A program made the position numbers and the translations under genes. The notes below the pieces were generated by a model. That model saw only the letters and a list, made by a program, of their open reading frames with translations. It was not told the DNA's origin and did not search any database. This document shows positions 36,100-44,401 of a DNA stretch of 64,000 nt, piece after piece. How positions within the stretch are numbered: the stretch's first letter is position 1; each line of letters starts with the position of its first letter. Source of the stretch: Cohnella phaseoli (lineage in GTDB: Bacteria > Bacillota > Bacilli > Paenibacillales > Paenibacillaceae); the NCBI RefSeq assembly GCF_003386235.1, contig NZ_QRDZ01000042.1:23451-87450 (forward strand), read 5' to 3'.

Positions 36100-36300
36100 T
36101 TACAGCTTAACAACGTTTTCTGCTTGCGGTCCGCGGTTGCCTTGAACAACGTTGAACTGAACGCGTTGGCCTTCGTCCAAAGTCTTGAAGCCTTCGCCCG
36201 TAATCGCGCTGAAGTGAACGAATACGTCGTTTCCGCCTTCAACTTCGATGAAACCGAAGCCTTTGTCAGCGTTAAACCATTTAACTGTACCCTCTTGCAT
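36100..36300 (-). CDS. Cold shock protein, CspB-like
   Basis: The 66-residue protein is a complete cold-shock domain with RNP1 'KGFGFIEV' and RNP2 'VFVHFSAI', which bind single-stranded RNA and DNA as an RNA chaperone. The ATG at 36300 ('MQEGTVKWFNADKGFGFI') follows GGAGGTG; eight further open codons upstream are leader. The leader from the promoter is about 137 nt and contains a hairpin (GGGTTA/TAACCC, 36381-36403), as in other cold-shock mRNAs where leader folding controls translation at low temperature. Confidence 0.96.
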   Translation of the reverse strand: MQEGTVKWFNADKGFGFIEVEGGNDVFVHFSAITGEGFKTLDEGQRVQFNVVQGNRGPQAENVVKL

Positions 36301-36443
36301 GTATTTCACCTCCAAATCATACAATGCCTCATGAACTTTTCTTTTTATTCATACGAATAAAAAAATCCACAAATTAGCAGGGTTAACTTCAAAATGATAA
36401 CCCTTCCATTCTGTGAATTCAGGTCACGATTTCGATAGTCCTT

Positions 36444-36472
36444 ACTATAACATGTTCCCGTGCAAAAAGCAA
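36444..36472 (-). promoter_or_regulatory. Promoter of the cold shock gene
   Basis: Minus strand: -35 TTGCTT (36467-36472), 17 bp, -10 TATAGT (36444-36449). It predicts a long 5' leader ending at the GGAGGTG site. Confidence 0.6.
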
Positions 36473-36517
36473 ATCTATTCTTCTGTCCTGCTCAAATTTA
36501 GCATGTCCAACTTTCAT

Positions 36518-37306
36518 TCATCCTATAAGCAGCGATTCGGCCCCATCGATGTACACTTTTGTTCCAGTGATCAGCGAAGAACGGGGGGATGCAAGGAACA
36601 GCACCAGCTCGGCTACCTGCTCTGGAGTGCCCGGGCCGTGCGTCAACGGGATGGCCCCGTCGGGATACTCCACCGGAATTTGCGCCTCTTCCGCCTCGGG
36701 TGTCCGATTCGTATTTTCTCCGATATTCGTGCGAATGGCCCCCGGACAGATCGCGTTCACGCGAATGCGGTGCTCCGCCAGTTCCAGCGCGGCCATCTGC
36801 ATCAGGGCGGTCTGTCCCGCCTTGCTCGTGCTGTAGGCGCTAGCCCCTATGTTGGAGAAGATCCGGTTGCCGTTGACCGAGCTCGTAAAAATCACGCTGC
36901 CGCCCCCTTGCCGCTTCAAATGCGGAATGGCGTGCTTCAGCGTCAAGAAGGTCCCCTTCAAATTGATGTTAATCGTGCTGTCCCAGTCCTCTTCGGTCAG
37001 ATGTTCAATCGGCGTCCATGTTCCGTTAATGCCCGCATTCGCGAAAACGACGTCCAATCGTCCCCAGCGCAAAACCGCCTGCTCGATCGCCGACCGCACG
37101 GACGCTTCTGAAGCGACGTCCGCTTCCAACGCCAACGCCTCTCCTCCCATCCGTTCGATTTCCTCTCTCGCCCGTTCCGCCCTCTGCGAATCCCGGTCGA
37201 CAATGGCGATTTTGGCACCATGCTCCGCCAGCTTCAGCGCCGCTCCTTTTCCGATGCCCGAGCCGCCGCCCGTTACGATCGCGACCTTTCCCTCAAGTTC
37301 TTCCAT
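36518..37306 (-). CDS. Short-chain dehydrogenase/reductase (SDR)
   Basis: The 262-residue enzyme has the NAD(P)-binding 'TGGGSGIG' (12-19), 'NAG' (90-92), and the catalytic Ser143, Tyr158 and Lys162 in 'TSSVNG' and 'YSTSKAG'. Asp at the end of strand 2 ('IAIVDRD') favours NAD over NADP. It would oxidise or reduce an alcohol/ketone of unknown identity. The second of two adjacent ATGs (37306) has better spacing from AGGAGG. It is divergent from the molybdopterin oxidoreductase and stands alone. Confidence 0.9.
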   Translation of the reverse strand: MEELEGKVAIVTGGGSGIGKGAALKLAEHGAKIAIVDRDSQRAERAREEIERMGGEALALEADVASEASVRSAIEQAVLRWGRLDVVFANAGINGTWTPIEHLTEEDWDSTININLKGTFLTLKHAIPHLKRQGGGSVIFTSSVNGNRIFSNIGASAYSTSKAGQTALMQMAALELAEHRIRVNAICPGAIRTNIGENTNRTPEAEEAQIPVEYPDGAIPLTHGPGTPEQVAELVLFLASPRSSLITGTKVYIDGAESLLIG

Positions 37307-37455
37307 CATCCTACCTCCTTTCGCTCGTATTGTTGCCAGCCCTAACCTGAATTACCCCATATTCGCAAGCGAAAAACGCAGCCAGTCTCCCGCCCCATTC
37401 CCGCAAAACACTCACTTGAGCTATACTGACATTTAGGAAACGGAGTTGAGATTAG

Positions 37456-39501
37456 ATGTCCGCAACAGAGAGCACGAAGCGCAAAATCGTTCGTTCGGTT
37501 TGTCCTTTCGATTGCCCCGATACGTGCAGCCTGCACGTCACGATGGAAAACGACGTTATCGTATCTATAGACGGAAATCCCGACCACCCGGTCACGCAAG
37601 GCGCGATCTGCAACAAAGTCCGGCATCTGCACGAGCGCGTATACCACGCCGACCGCATCCTGTATCCGCTGCGTCGAACAGGCCCCAAGGGTACGCTCGA
37701 GTTCGAACGCATGAGTTGGGACGAAGCTTACGACGAGATCGTCTCCAGGCTGAAAACCGCCATCGCTCGCAAGGGTGCGGAAACGATTTTGCCCTACAGC
37801 TTTTACGGCAATATGGGCATTCTGAACGCCGAAGGAATGGATCGACGTTTCTTCCATCGGCTTGGAGCCAGCCGACTGAAGCGGACAATCTGCAACGCTG
37901 CAGGCTCCGCAGGGTACGGCTACACGATGGGCGCGTCGGCGGGCACCGACCCCGAGACGACGGTACATACGAAGTATGCCTTGATCTGGGGCTGCAATCT
38001 TGTGTCTACCAACATGCATCAGGTGATGTATTTGACCGAAGCCCGCAAGCGCGGAGCGAAAATCGTCCATATCGACGTGCACCGCAACCGCACCTCGGCT
38101 TGGGCCGACGAATTCGTGGGCATTCTCCCGGGGACGGATACCGCGCTCGCTCTCGGCATGATGCATGTGATGATCAAAGAAAAGCTGACGGATGAGCGGT
38201 TTATCGCGGAGCATACGACAGGCTTCGAGGAACTGGCGGTACAGGCGGAAAAGTACCCTCCGGAGCGGGCCGCGGCAATTACCGGCGTCCCGGCGGATAC
38301 GATCGTTAGACTGGCCCGTGAATACGCGGGAACGACGCCGTCGTTCATCCGCATCGGCAACGGTCTGCAGCATCACGACAACGGCGGCATGGCGATCCGC
38401 ACAATCGCCTGTCTTCCCGCGCTTGTCGGCCAGTGGGGCATTCCCGGGGGCGGCGCGATCAAAGGCAACAGTCACTATTCGGCGGTGAACGATCAAGCGC
38501 TGGAACGGCCGGATCTGCTGCCTGACCGCAGCGTTCGTTCGATTAATATGAACCGGTTGGGCGAAGCGCTCACGGAGGCCAAACCTTCCGTCGACGTCCT
38601 GTTCGTCTACAACAGCAATCCCGCGGTCGTTGCGCCAGACCAGAACCGGGTGCGTCAAGGGCTGCTGCGGGACGATCTGTTCACTGTGACGCACGACTTG
38701 TTCTTGACCGACACGTGCAAATACGCCGACATCGTGCTGCCCGCGACAAGCCATTTTGAAAACCTGGATCTGTACTCGTCCTATTGGCACCTGTACCTGC
38801 AGCTTCACGAACCGATCATGGAGCCGATGGGCGAATGCAAATCCAATTTCACGCTGTTCAAAGAACTGGGATTGCGGATGGGGTTCGAACCGGAAATATT
38901 CAATATTACGGAGGAGCAGATGATTCGCGAGGCGTTGGCTTGCGACAATCCGTTCTTGCGGGGGTTGACGTATGAGGAACTGCGAGAAGAAGGCTCTGTG
39001 AAAATGAAGCTGGATCGGCCGTCGCTCGCCCCGGGCAAGCTCCCTACCCCTTCCGGCAAAATCGAACTGTTCTCCGAGCGGATGCAGGGCGCCGGCTTGC
39101 CGCCCGCGCCGGAATACGCCCCGCTGCGAGAGCCGGAGGAATATCCGCTGCTGCTCGTCACCGGACCGAATCACAGCTTCATTAACTCCACTTTCGGCAA
39201 CCAGAGCCGGCTCAAAAAGCTGGAGAAGGAGCCAGTCGTCGATTTGCACGCCGAAGACGCCGCTGCCCGCGGCATCGCGCACGGCGATGCTGTGCGGATG
39301 TGGAACGGACGCGGCGAGATTCGGCTGAAGGCCAAGGTAGCAGGCAATGTGCTGCAAGGTGTGCTCGTTACGCAAGGACTGTGGTGGGAACACGGCAACG
39401 ACGGCGTCCAAGCCGTCAACGCTTTGACCTCACAGCGACTGGCCGATATGGGCGGCGGGGCGACCTTTTTCTCCACGCGGGTCGATATCGAGAAATTATA
39501 G
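37456..39501 (+). CDS. Molybdopterin oxidoreductase, DMSO-reductase family, with [4Fe-4S] site
   Basis: The 681-residue protein has an N-terminal iron-sulfur site Cys16-X3-Cys20-X3-Cys24-X27-Cys52, the family-typical Lys/Arg region after it, 'TICNAAGSAG' with Cys146 as the probable molybdenum ligand, and a C-terminal dinucleotide-binding domain ('TGPNHSFINSTFGNQSRL', 'VLVTQGLWWEHGND'). It lacks a Tat signal, so it should be cytosolic. No partner subunit or cofactor gene is adjacent. Substrate is unknown; formate, thiosulfate/polysulfide and aldehyde-type reactions all occur in the family. It converges with the YhdH-like gene, overlapping by 6 nt. Confidence 0.9.
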   Translation: MSATESTKRKIVRSVCPFDCPDTCSLHVTMENDVIVSIDGNPDHPVTQGAICNKVRHLHERVYHADRILYPLRRTGPKGTLEFERMSWDEAYDEIVSRLKTAIARKGAETILPYSFYGNMGILNAEGMDRRFFHRLGASRLKRTICNAAGSAGYGYTMGASAGTDPETTVHTKYALIWGCNLVSTNMHQVMYLTEARKRGAKIVHIDVHRNRTSAWADEFVGILPGTDTALALGMMHVMIKEKLTDERFIAEHTTGFEELAVQAEKYPPERAAAITGVPADTIVRLAREYAGTTPSFIRIGNGLQHHDNGGMAIRTIACLPALVGQWGIPGGGAIKGNSHYSAVNDQALERPDLLPDRSVRSINMNRLGEALTEAKPSVDVLFVYNSNPAVVAPDQNRVRQGLLRDDLFTVTHDLFLTDTCKYADIVLPATSHFENLDLYSSYWHLYLQLHEPIMEPMGECKSNFTLFKELGLRMGFEPEIFNITEEQMIREALACDNPFLRGLTYEELREEGSVKMKLDRPSLAPGKLPTPSGKIELFSERMQGAGLPPAPEYAPLREPEEYPLLLVTGPNHSFINSTFGNQSRLKKLEKEPVVDLHAEDAAARGIAHGDAVRMWNGRGEIRLKAKVAGNVLQGVLVTQGLWWEHGNDGVQAVNALTSQRLADMGGGATFFSTRVDIEKL

Positions 39502-40485
39502 CTTTACGACGATCCGGCCTTTGGAACGGCCGGCCAGCATGACCGCCATCGCAGCCGGAATATCATCAAGCGGAATTTCCGACGATAGCTCCCGCAGCTT
39601 GTCCGGTCGATATTTGGTCGCCAGCAGTTCCCACGTTTTCCTCCTGGCCGGCATAGGGACGAAGACGGAGTCGATACCGATCAGCCGTACGCCGCGCAGA
39701 ATAAAAGGTAGTACCGTCGTCGGCAGATCGGTTCCTCCCGTCAGCCCGCTGGCGGCGACCGTCCCCCCGTATTTCACGCCGGCCAGTACGGTCGCGAGAG
39801 ATTTGCCTCCGACGCAATCGACAACTCCGGCCCAGCGCTGCTTATCCAGGGAGCGGGCGGAAGCCGGCGTTAGCTCATTGCGATCGATTACGCTGTGGGC
39901 GCCGAGCTGGAGGAGCTCCTCCTTGGCCTCCGGCTTGCCCGTGCTGGCCGTCACCTCATAGCCAAGCTTGGCCAGAATCGCCACCGCAACGCTGCCTACG
40001 CCGCCGGTCGCTCCGGTCACCAGCACCGGTCCGCCTTCAGGATACACTCCGTTGTCCCGCAAGGCCTGCACCGACAGCGCCGCCGTAAAGCCTGCCGTCC
40101 CATAGATCATGGCCTCTTTGAGGGTTAGGCCGCTCGGAAGCGGGACCGCCCAGTCGGCCGGGATGCGCGCATACTCGCCGTATCCTCCGAAATGGCTTAC
40201 GCCCAGCTCGTAGCCTGTCGCAACAATCTCGTCCCCTTCCCGAAAACGGTCGTCTTCGCTGGAAACGACGGTTCCGGCCAGATCGATGCCGGGAACGAAC
40301 GGATAGGCTTTTACGATGCCGCCGTTCGGGGCGGCCGCCAACGCATCCTTGTAGTTCAAGCTGGAATAGGCCACGCGAACGAGCAGTTCTCCTTGCGGAA
40401 GCCGCTCTTTATCCAGCAGGCCAACCTCGCATCTATGGCCCCCATCTTGCGTTCGATCCACGATTAGAGCTTTGAATGCCTCCAT
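39496..40485 (-). CDS. Quinone oxidoreductase / acrylyl-CoA reductase, YhdH/YhfP family
   Basis: The 329-residue protein is a zinc-free medium-chain dehydrogenase: GroES-like N-domain ('SSLNYKDALAA', 'VPGIDLAGTV') and NADPH-binding 'VTGATGGVGSVAVAILAKLGY'. The 'SSLNYKD' signature is specific to the YhdH/AcuI branch, which reduces acryloyl-CoA or small enones. The ATG at 40485 starts it; the two 3' ends with the molybdopterin gene overlap by 6 nt. Shared function with that neighbour is not implied. Confidence 0.9.
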   Translation of the reverse strand: MEAFKALIVDRTQDGGHRCEVGLLDKERLPQGELLVRVAYSSLNYKDALAAAPNGGIVKAYPFVPGIDLAGTVVSSEDDRFREGDEIVATGYELGVSHFGGYGEYARIPADWAVPLPSGLTLKEAMIYGTAGFTAALSVQALRDNGVYPEGGPVLVTGATGGVGSVAVAILAKLGYEVTASTGKPEAKEELLQLGAHSVIDRNELTPASARSLDKQRWAGVVDCVGGKSLATVLAGVKYGGTVAASGLTGGTDLPTTVLPFILRGVRLIGIDSVFVPMPARRKTWELLATKYRPDKLRELSSEIPLDDIPAAMAVMLAGRSKGRIVVKL

Positions 40486-40565
40486 ACTCTTCCCCTCCCA
40501 TGATAGTTGACGTTTCCTTTCGCCCTGCGCATCTCCTTAATTGCCGATCGTTTGCGCCTTTCCGG

Positions 40566-41666
40566 CTAGACCAACTCCGGTTTAGGCACCAGCACCGCAT
40601 GCTGCGTTACCGTATGGAGATCGCGCCAAATCCGGTTGATCGGGTGCTCCTCCATCAACACCGCCATGCCGAGCAGCGGGAAAATCGCATGCGCATACGC
40701 TAATACGCTTCCGGACAGCTGTCGGCACACTGTTCCGACTTCGGCTTGATCCTCCTCCGTCATTTCTCCCGCGGCAAGGAACGCATTCCAAGTCCGCTCC
40801 ACCGTCTCGTAAAACTTGGCCGCTTCCGCCTCCAGCTTCGCCTCCTGCCGGGAGATCGCTCTCTTCGTCTCTTCGGCGCGTCCCGGTTTGGCCGGCTCCC
40901 ATTCGGCGCGTTTGGCTGCGACGAACAAATCGGCTTCCGCGAGAAAATGACGGCAAATCCCCAAGCACACGGCAGCAAACGACGTCTGAGCGAACGGCAG
41001 AAACGGATAACGGAAAATGGGATCGTCGTAATTCGGCAGGCTCATAATACTGAAGGTACGCTCCTCGGGGACAAACACATCGTCCACCGCCATCGAATGG
41101 CTGTCGGTGCCCTTCAAGCCGAACGAATTCCAATCGCGAATAATGCGCACCTGATCGGGCAAAAACGCGAACGAGCGTATTTCCGGCTCCGCCTCCGCGC
41201 CTCTGTCGATGCGACAGTTCGCTGTATAGAGGCTGGCGAACGTCGAGCCGCTGCAGTACTTCCACTGGCCGCTCACCCGGTAGCCTCCCTCGACCGGATG
41301 GGCTACCCCGCTTGGGAGCCCGCTGCCGGCCACGACCGCGTTAGCCGGAGCGAACTGTTTTTGCGCCTCTTCAGGAGGCAGCGTCGCCGAGAAAAATCCG
41401 CCGCCCGAGCCGATCGTCACCAGCCAGCCGAAGGTTCCGTCAATCTCGGAAGCCTCGGCGAAGACGCGCAGCGCATCCGGCAGCGGCAGCATCAAGCCGT
41501 TCAAATCCTTCGGTACAAACAGTTTAAACAGCTTAGCCTCGTAAATGCCCGCCAGCACTTCGGAAGGAAGCGACGTTCCTTCGGGTAAGCTTGCATATTG
41601 CTTCGCCGCGTGTACAAGCGATATCGGAATTGTTCCTGTTGTGGTTCCTGTTGCTGATCTCGTCAC
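40566..41666 (-). CDS. Acyl-CoA dehydrogenase-fold flavoprotein (possible flavin monooxygenase)
   Basis: The 366-residue protein follows the acyl-CoA dehydrogenase plan: helical N-domain, a beta-barrel ('GYRVSGQWKYCSGSTFASLY', 'DWNSFGLKGTDSHSMAVDDVFVPEE') and a helical C-domain. The catalytic Glu and FAD motifs of true dehydrogenases are not evident. The 'SGQWKYCSG..A' and 'W..FGLKGTDSH' motifs are those of the HpaB/HsaA-like group D monooxygenases that use reduced flavin. The start is a GTG at 41666 after GAGGAG. Desulfurisation, aromatic hydroxylation or pigment chemistry are possible; none can be chosen. It is divergent from psuK. Confidence 0.75.
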   Translation of the reverse strand: MTRSATGTTTGTIPISLVHAAKQYASLPEGTSLPSEVLAGIYEAKLFKLFVPKDLNGLMLPLPDALRVFAEASEIDGTFGWLVTIGSGGGFFSATLPPEEAQKQFAPANAVVAGSGLPSGVAHPVEGGYRVSGQWKYCSGSTFASLYTANCRIDRGAEAEPEIRSFAFLPDQVRIIRDWNSFGLKGTDSHSMAVDDVFVPEERTFSIMSLPNYDDPIFRYPFLPFAQTSFAAVCLGICRHFLAEADLFVAAKRAEWEPAKPGRAEETKRAISRQEAKLEAEAAKFYETVERTWNAFLAAGEMTEEDQAEVGTVCRQLSGSVLAYAHAIFPLLGMAVLMEEHPINRIWRDLHTVTQHAVLVPKPELV

Positions 41667-41717
41667 AGTGAGCTCCTCATTTCTCTCCCTTATCTAACTC
41701 TAGACAAAAGTTTATTT

Positions 41718-41748
41718 TATGGACAAATGTCCATAGCGGGTGTATGAT
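41718..41748 (+). promoter_or_regulatory. psuK promoter overlapped by a perfect palindrome
   Basis: Plus strand -35 TGGACA (41720-41725), 17 bp, -10 TATGAT (41743-41748). The palindrome TATGGACA-AA-TGTCCATA (41718-41735) covers the -35. It lies between psuK and the divergent flavoprotein gene, so one repressor could control both. Confidence 0.7.
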
Positions 41749-41791
41749 GAATTTGCTTACGTTTTTATTATAAGTAAAGGAGGATCGGACT

Positions 41792-42889
41792 ATGGACCGC
41801 GAGCGCCAAATTATGGACCTGATCCGCCACAATCCTTTTATATCGCAGAACGATATCGCCGCCAGCATCGGCATCTCCAGATCCGCGGTCGCCGGCTACA
41901 TCGCCTCGCTGACCAAGCGGGGTGTCATTCGTGGCCGCGCCTACGTGACCGCCGAGGACAACTCCGTGCTGTGCATCGGTGGAGCCAACCTGGACAGCAA
42001 GGCGACCGCCAGGCAGCGTATTCGCGCAGGCTCGTCCAACCCGGCCAGCGTCGCGACGTCCTGCGGAGGCGTCGCCCGCAATATTGCGGAAAACCTGGCC
42101 CGCTTAAGCTGCTCCGTCTCCCTGCTGACCGTGGTCGGGGACGATCAGGCCGGGCAATGGGTGCTGAAGGAAACCGCCGCCGCAGGCGTGAACACCGCGC
42201 TCGCACAGACGCTGACCGGGGAGAAAACCGGAACGTACACCGCCCTGCTCGACCCGGACGGAGAAATGTTCGTCGCCTACGCCGACATGGACATTTACGA
42301 CCGCTTTTCCCCGCGGATCTTGCAGGAGAAACGGCCGCACATCTCCGCTTCGAAGCTCATCGTCGCCGACGCGAATTTGCCGGCAGAGACGCTCGCCGAG
42401 CTGATTCAGCTGTGCCGCGACGGCTCGCTGCCGCTGCTGATCGATCCGGTTTCCTCCGGGAAAGCGAAGAAGCTGCCCGCCGACTTGACCGGCGTGTCCG
42501 CCATCTTCCCCAATTTGGAGGAAGCGGTCGAACTGGCCGGAGCGGTTCCTTCGGACAAGCCGGATTACGCGGAGCTGGCGCGCGCCATTCACGGGCGCGG
42601 AGTCTCCCATGCGTTCATTACCGTCGGAGATCAGGGCGTTTTTCACTCATCGGCGGACGGAGAGTCGGCGCTGATCGCCCCGATTCCGACGAACATCGTC
42701 GAAGTGACGGGGGCCGGAGACGCCTTCGTCGCCGGAGTCGCATACGGCATCCTGCACGACCGCTCCTATCGGGAAGCATGTCGCATCGGCCTAGCCGCCT
42801 CCCACCTGACCTTGCAGACCGCCGAATCGGTCTCAGCCCAGCTTAACGAGCAGACGCTCCAACAAACGATAGAGGAGAGATTCCAATGA
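41792..42889 (+). CDS. psuK: Pseudouridine kinase (PfkB family) with N-terminal helix-turn-helix
   Basis: Residues 1-60 are a winged helix-turn-helix ('NPFISQNDIAASIGISRSAV' core) and the remaining 300 are a PfkB/ribokinase domain with 'GGVARNIAENLARL' and the active-site 'VTGAGDAFVAG' near residue 310, containing the catalytic Asp. It phosphorylates pseudouridine to its 5'-phosphate for the glycosidase encoded next. AAAGGAGG precedes the ATG at 41792. The stop overlaps the psuG start (ATGA). The DNA-binding domain may let the kinase sense its substrate and regulate the operon through the palindrome at 41718-41735; this is inference. Confidence 0.9.
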   Translation: MDRERQIMDLIRHNPFISQNDIAASIGISRSAVAGYIASLTKRGVIRGRAYVTAEDNSVLCIGGANLDSKATARQRIRAGSSNPASVATSCGGVARNIAENLARLSCSVSLLTVVGDDQAGQWVLKETAAAGVNTALAQTLTGEKTGTYTALLDPDGEMFVAYADMDIYDRFSPRILQEKRPHISASKLIVADANLPAETLAELIQLCRDGSLPLLIDPVSSGKAKKLPADLTGVSAIFPNLEEAVELAGAVPSDKPDYAELARAIHGRGVSHAFITVGDQGVFHSSADGESALIAPIPTNIVEVTGAGDAFVAGVAYGILHDRSYREACRIGLAASHLTLQTAESVSAQLNEQTLQQTIEERFQ

Positions 42890-43806
42890 CCCACGCAATC
42901 AGCCAATATTTAACCTTTACGGACGAGGTTCGCGAAGCGCTCGATTCCGGCAAGCCGATCGTCGCCCTGGAGACGACGATCATTTCCCACGGTATGCCCT
43001 ACCCGCAAAACATCGAAATGGCCCGCACCGTCGAGCGGATTATCCGCGAGCAGGGAGCCGTTCCCGCTACGATCGGCATCATGGATGGCCGCGTTAAAAT
43101 CGGGTTGAACGAGCAGGAGCTGGAAGCTTTCGCCACCTCCAATCCCGTTGAAAAAGTTAGCCGCCGCGACTTTGCCTACTTGCTGTCTTCCGGCAAAATC
43201 GGCGCCACGACGGTAGCGGCCACGATGATCGGTGCGGCGCTGGCCGGCATAGAAGTGTTCGCGACCGGCGGCATCGGCGGCGTGCACCGCGAAGGCGAGA
43301 CGACGATGGACGTCTCCGCCGACTTGACCGAGCTGGCGCAAACAAACGTCGCCGTCGTCTGCGCTGGGGCCAAGTCGATTCTCGACATCGGCCGTACGCT
43401 TGAATATTTAGAGACGCACGGCGTACCCGTCATCGGCTACAATACCGACGAGTTCCCGTCGTTCTACGCGCGGGAGAGCGGCTACGGCGTCGACTTCCGT
43501 CTGGACGAGCCTGCCCAAGTCGCCGACGTGCTGAACAAGAAGTGGCAGCTCGGCCTGCAAGGCGGCGCCATTATCGCCAACCCGGTGCCGGCCGAATCCG
43601 CTCTGCAGCACGCCGAGATCGAAGGCGTTATTCAACAGGCGCTGAACGAAGCCAAAGAACAAAACATTACCGGCAAGAAGGTCACTCCGTTCTTGCTCGC
43701 CCGCATCAAGGAACTGACTGCCGGCCGCAGTCTGGAGACGAACATCGCGCTCGTCTACCATAACGCCAAAGTGGCCGCGCAAATCGCCGTCGCTCTGAAA
43801 GCCTGA
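42886..43806 (+). CDS. psuG: Pseudouridine-5'-phosphate glycosidase
   Basis: The 306-residue protein matches the PsuG/YeiN family: 'ALETTIISHGMPYPQN' at the N-terminus, 'GATTVAATMIGAALAGIEVFATGGIGGVHR' as spaced conserved blocks (the Lys and Asp of the family site lie in 'MDGRVKIG' and 'SADLTEL'), and 'NPVPAESAL'. It splits pseudouridine 5'-phosphate into uracil and ribose 5-phosphate, letting the cell salvage modified RNA nucleoside. It is translationally coupled to psuK. Confidence 0.95.
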   Translation: MTHAISQYLTFTDEVREALDSGKPIVALETTIISHGMPYPQNIEMARTVERIIREQGAVPATIGIMDGRVKIGLNEQELEAFATSNPVEKVSRRDFAYLLSSGKIGATTVAATMIGAALAGIEVFATGGIGGVHREGETTMDVSADLTELAQTNVAVVCAGAKSILDIGRTLEYLETHGVPVIGYNTDEFPSFYARESGYGVDFRLDEPAQVADVLNKKWQLGLQGGAIIANPVPAESALQHAEIEGVIQQALNEAKEQNITGKKVTPFLLARIKELTAGRSLETNIALVYHNAKVAAQIAVALKA

Positions 43807-43828
43807 GCAATCTAGCCACCCGAGACGG

Positions 43829-43870
43829 CTAGCGGCTCATTCGCCAGCCTTCCGTCGATTCGACTATCAA
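43829..43870 (-). CDS. Possible 13-codon ORF behind the IF-3 paralogue (doubtful)
   Basis: One nucleotide after the IF-3-like stop lies AGGAGGTGA (43882-43890), a 9-nt perfect match to the 16S rRNA 3' end. The only start within reach is a TTG 11 nt on (43870), opening 13 codons to TAG. The peptide is nondescript. The Shine-Dalgarno match is striking, the ORF itself is weak. Confidence 0.2.
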   Translation of the reverse strand: MIVESTEGWRMSR

Positions 43871-43891
43871 GCGGCCGTCGGTCACCTCCTG

Positions 43892-44383
43892 TTAGCGAAC
43901 GGGGTTGACCTTGACGGCCGCTTGTTTGCCGCTGAGCTGAATGCCGCTCTCCTTGCGTCCAACCTCCGCGAGATCCTTCAGAAGCTGCTCCAACAAGCCT
44001 TTCGCCTGCGGTCCTTCCTTGCCTTGAATTTTCACGACGAACTGCACCGCGTCGCCGGAGGCGAGCAGCTTCTCCGCCTGACGTCGCTTGGTCTCGTAGT
44101 CGTGATCCTCGATATGGGGCGTTAGGCGAATTTCCTTCACCTTCGGCGGCTGCGCGGCCTTGCGCTCCTGCTGCTTCTCCTTGGCGGCCGCCTGCTTGGC
44201 CGTTCCGCGCGGTACAAGCTTGCACGGAGGCGGGCTGCTCAGCAGTGAAGTGCACACCAGATCCGCCTTCAGTTCGCGAGCCATAGCCAGAGCTTCCTCT
44301 CTGGATACAACGCCAAGCTCCTCTCCGTCCACCCCCGTCAGCCTCACCTCGGAAGCTTTTATTTTCTCGTTCATGATCAACAT
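43892..44383 (-). CDS. Divergent translation initiation factor IF-3 paralogue
   Basis: The 163-residue protein aligns along its length with IF-3: N-domain 'NEKIKASEVRLTGVDGEELGVVS', a charged Lys/Gln/Glu linker, and C-domain 'VKEIRLTPHIEDHDYETKRRQAEKLL'. Key positions have changed: the linker-side 'MDYGK' block is 'VPRGT' (57-61), and the C-domain 'GR..TH' ribosome-contact motif is 'GKEGPQ'. So it is probably not the housekeeping factor. I start it at 44383, 9 nt after AAGAGG. It follows ykoC by 18 nt and is the last gene of the TPP-riboswitch operon. Its role is unknown. Confidence 0.8.
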   Translation of the reverse strand: MLIMNEKIKASEVRLTGVDGEELGVVSREEALAMARELKADLVCTSLLSSPPPCKLVPRGTAKQAAAKEKQQERKAAQPPKVKEIRLTPHIEDHDYETKRRQAEKLLASGDAVQFVVKIQGKEGPQAKGLLEQLLKDLAEVGRKESGIQLSGKQAAVKVNPVR

Positions 44384-44401
44384 GGTCTTCATCCTCTTTT
44401 C

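Noticed and set aside
37446..38195. 249-codon frame inside the molybdopterin gene
   Set aside because: Shadow of the real gene; arginine- and proline-rich composition and no ribosome binding site.
37342..39411. 689-codon minus-strand frame opposite the molybdopterin gene
   Set aside because: Antisense shadow with no recognisable motif, while the plus-strand frame has the full cofactor motifs.
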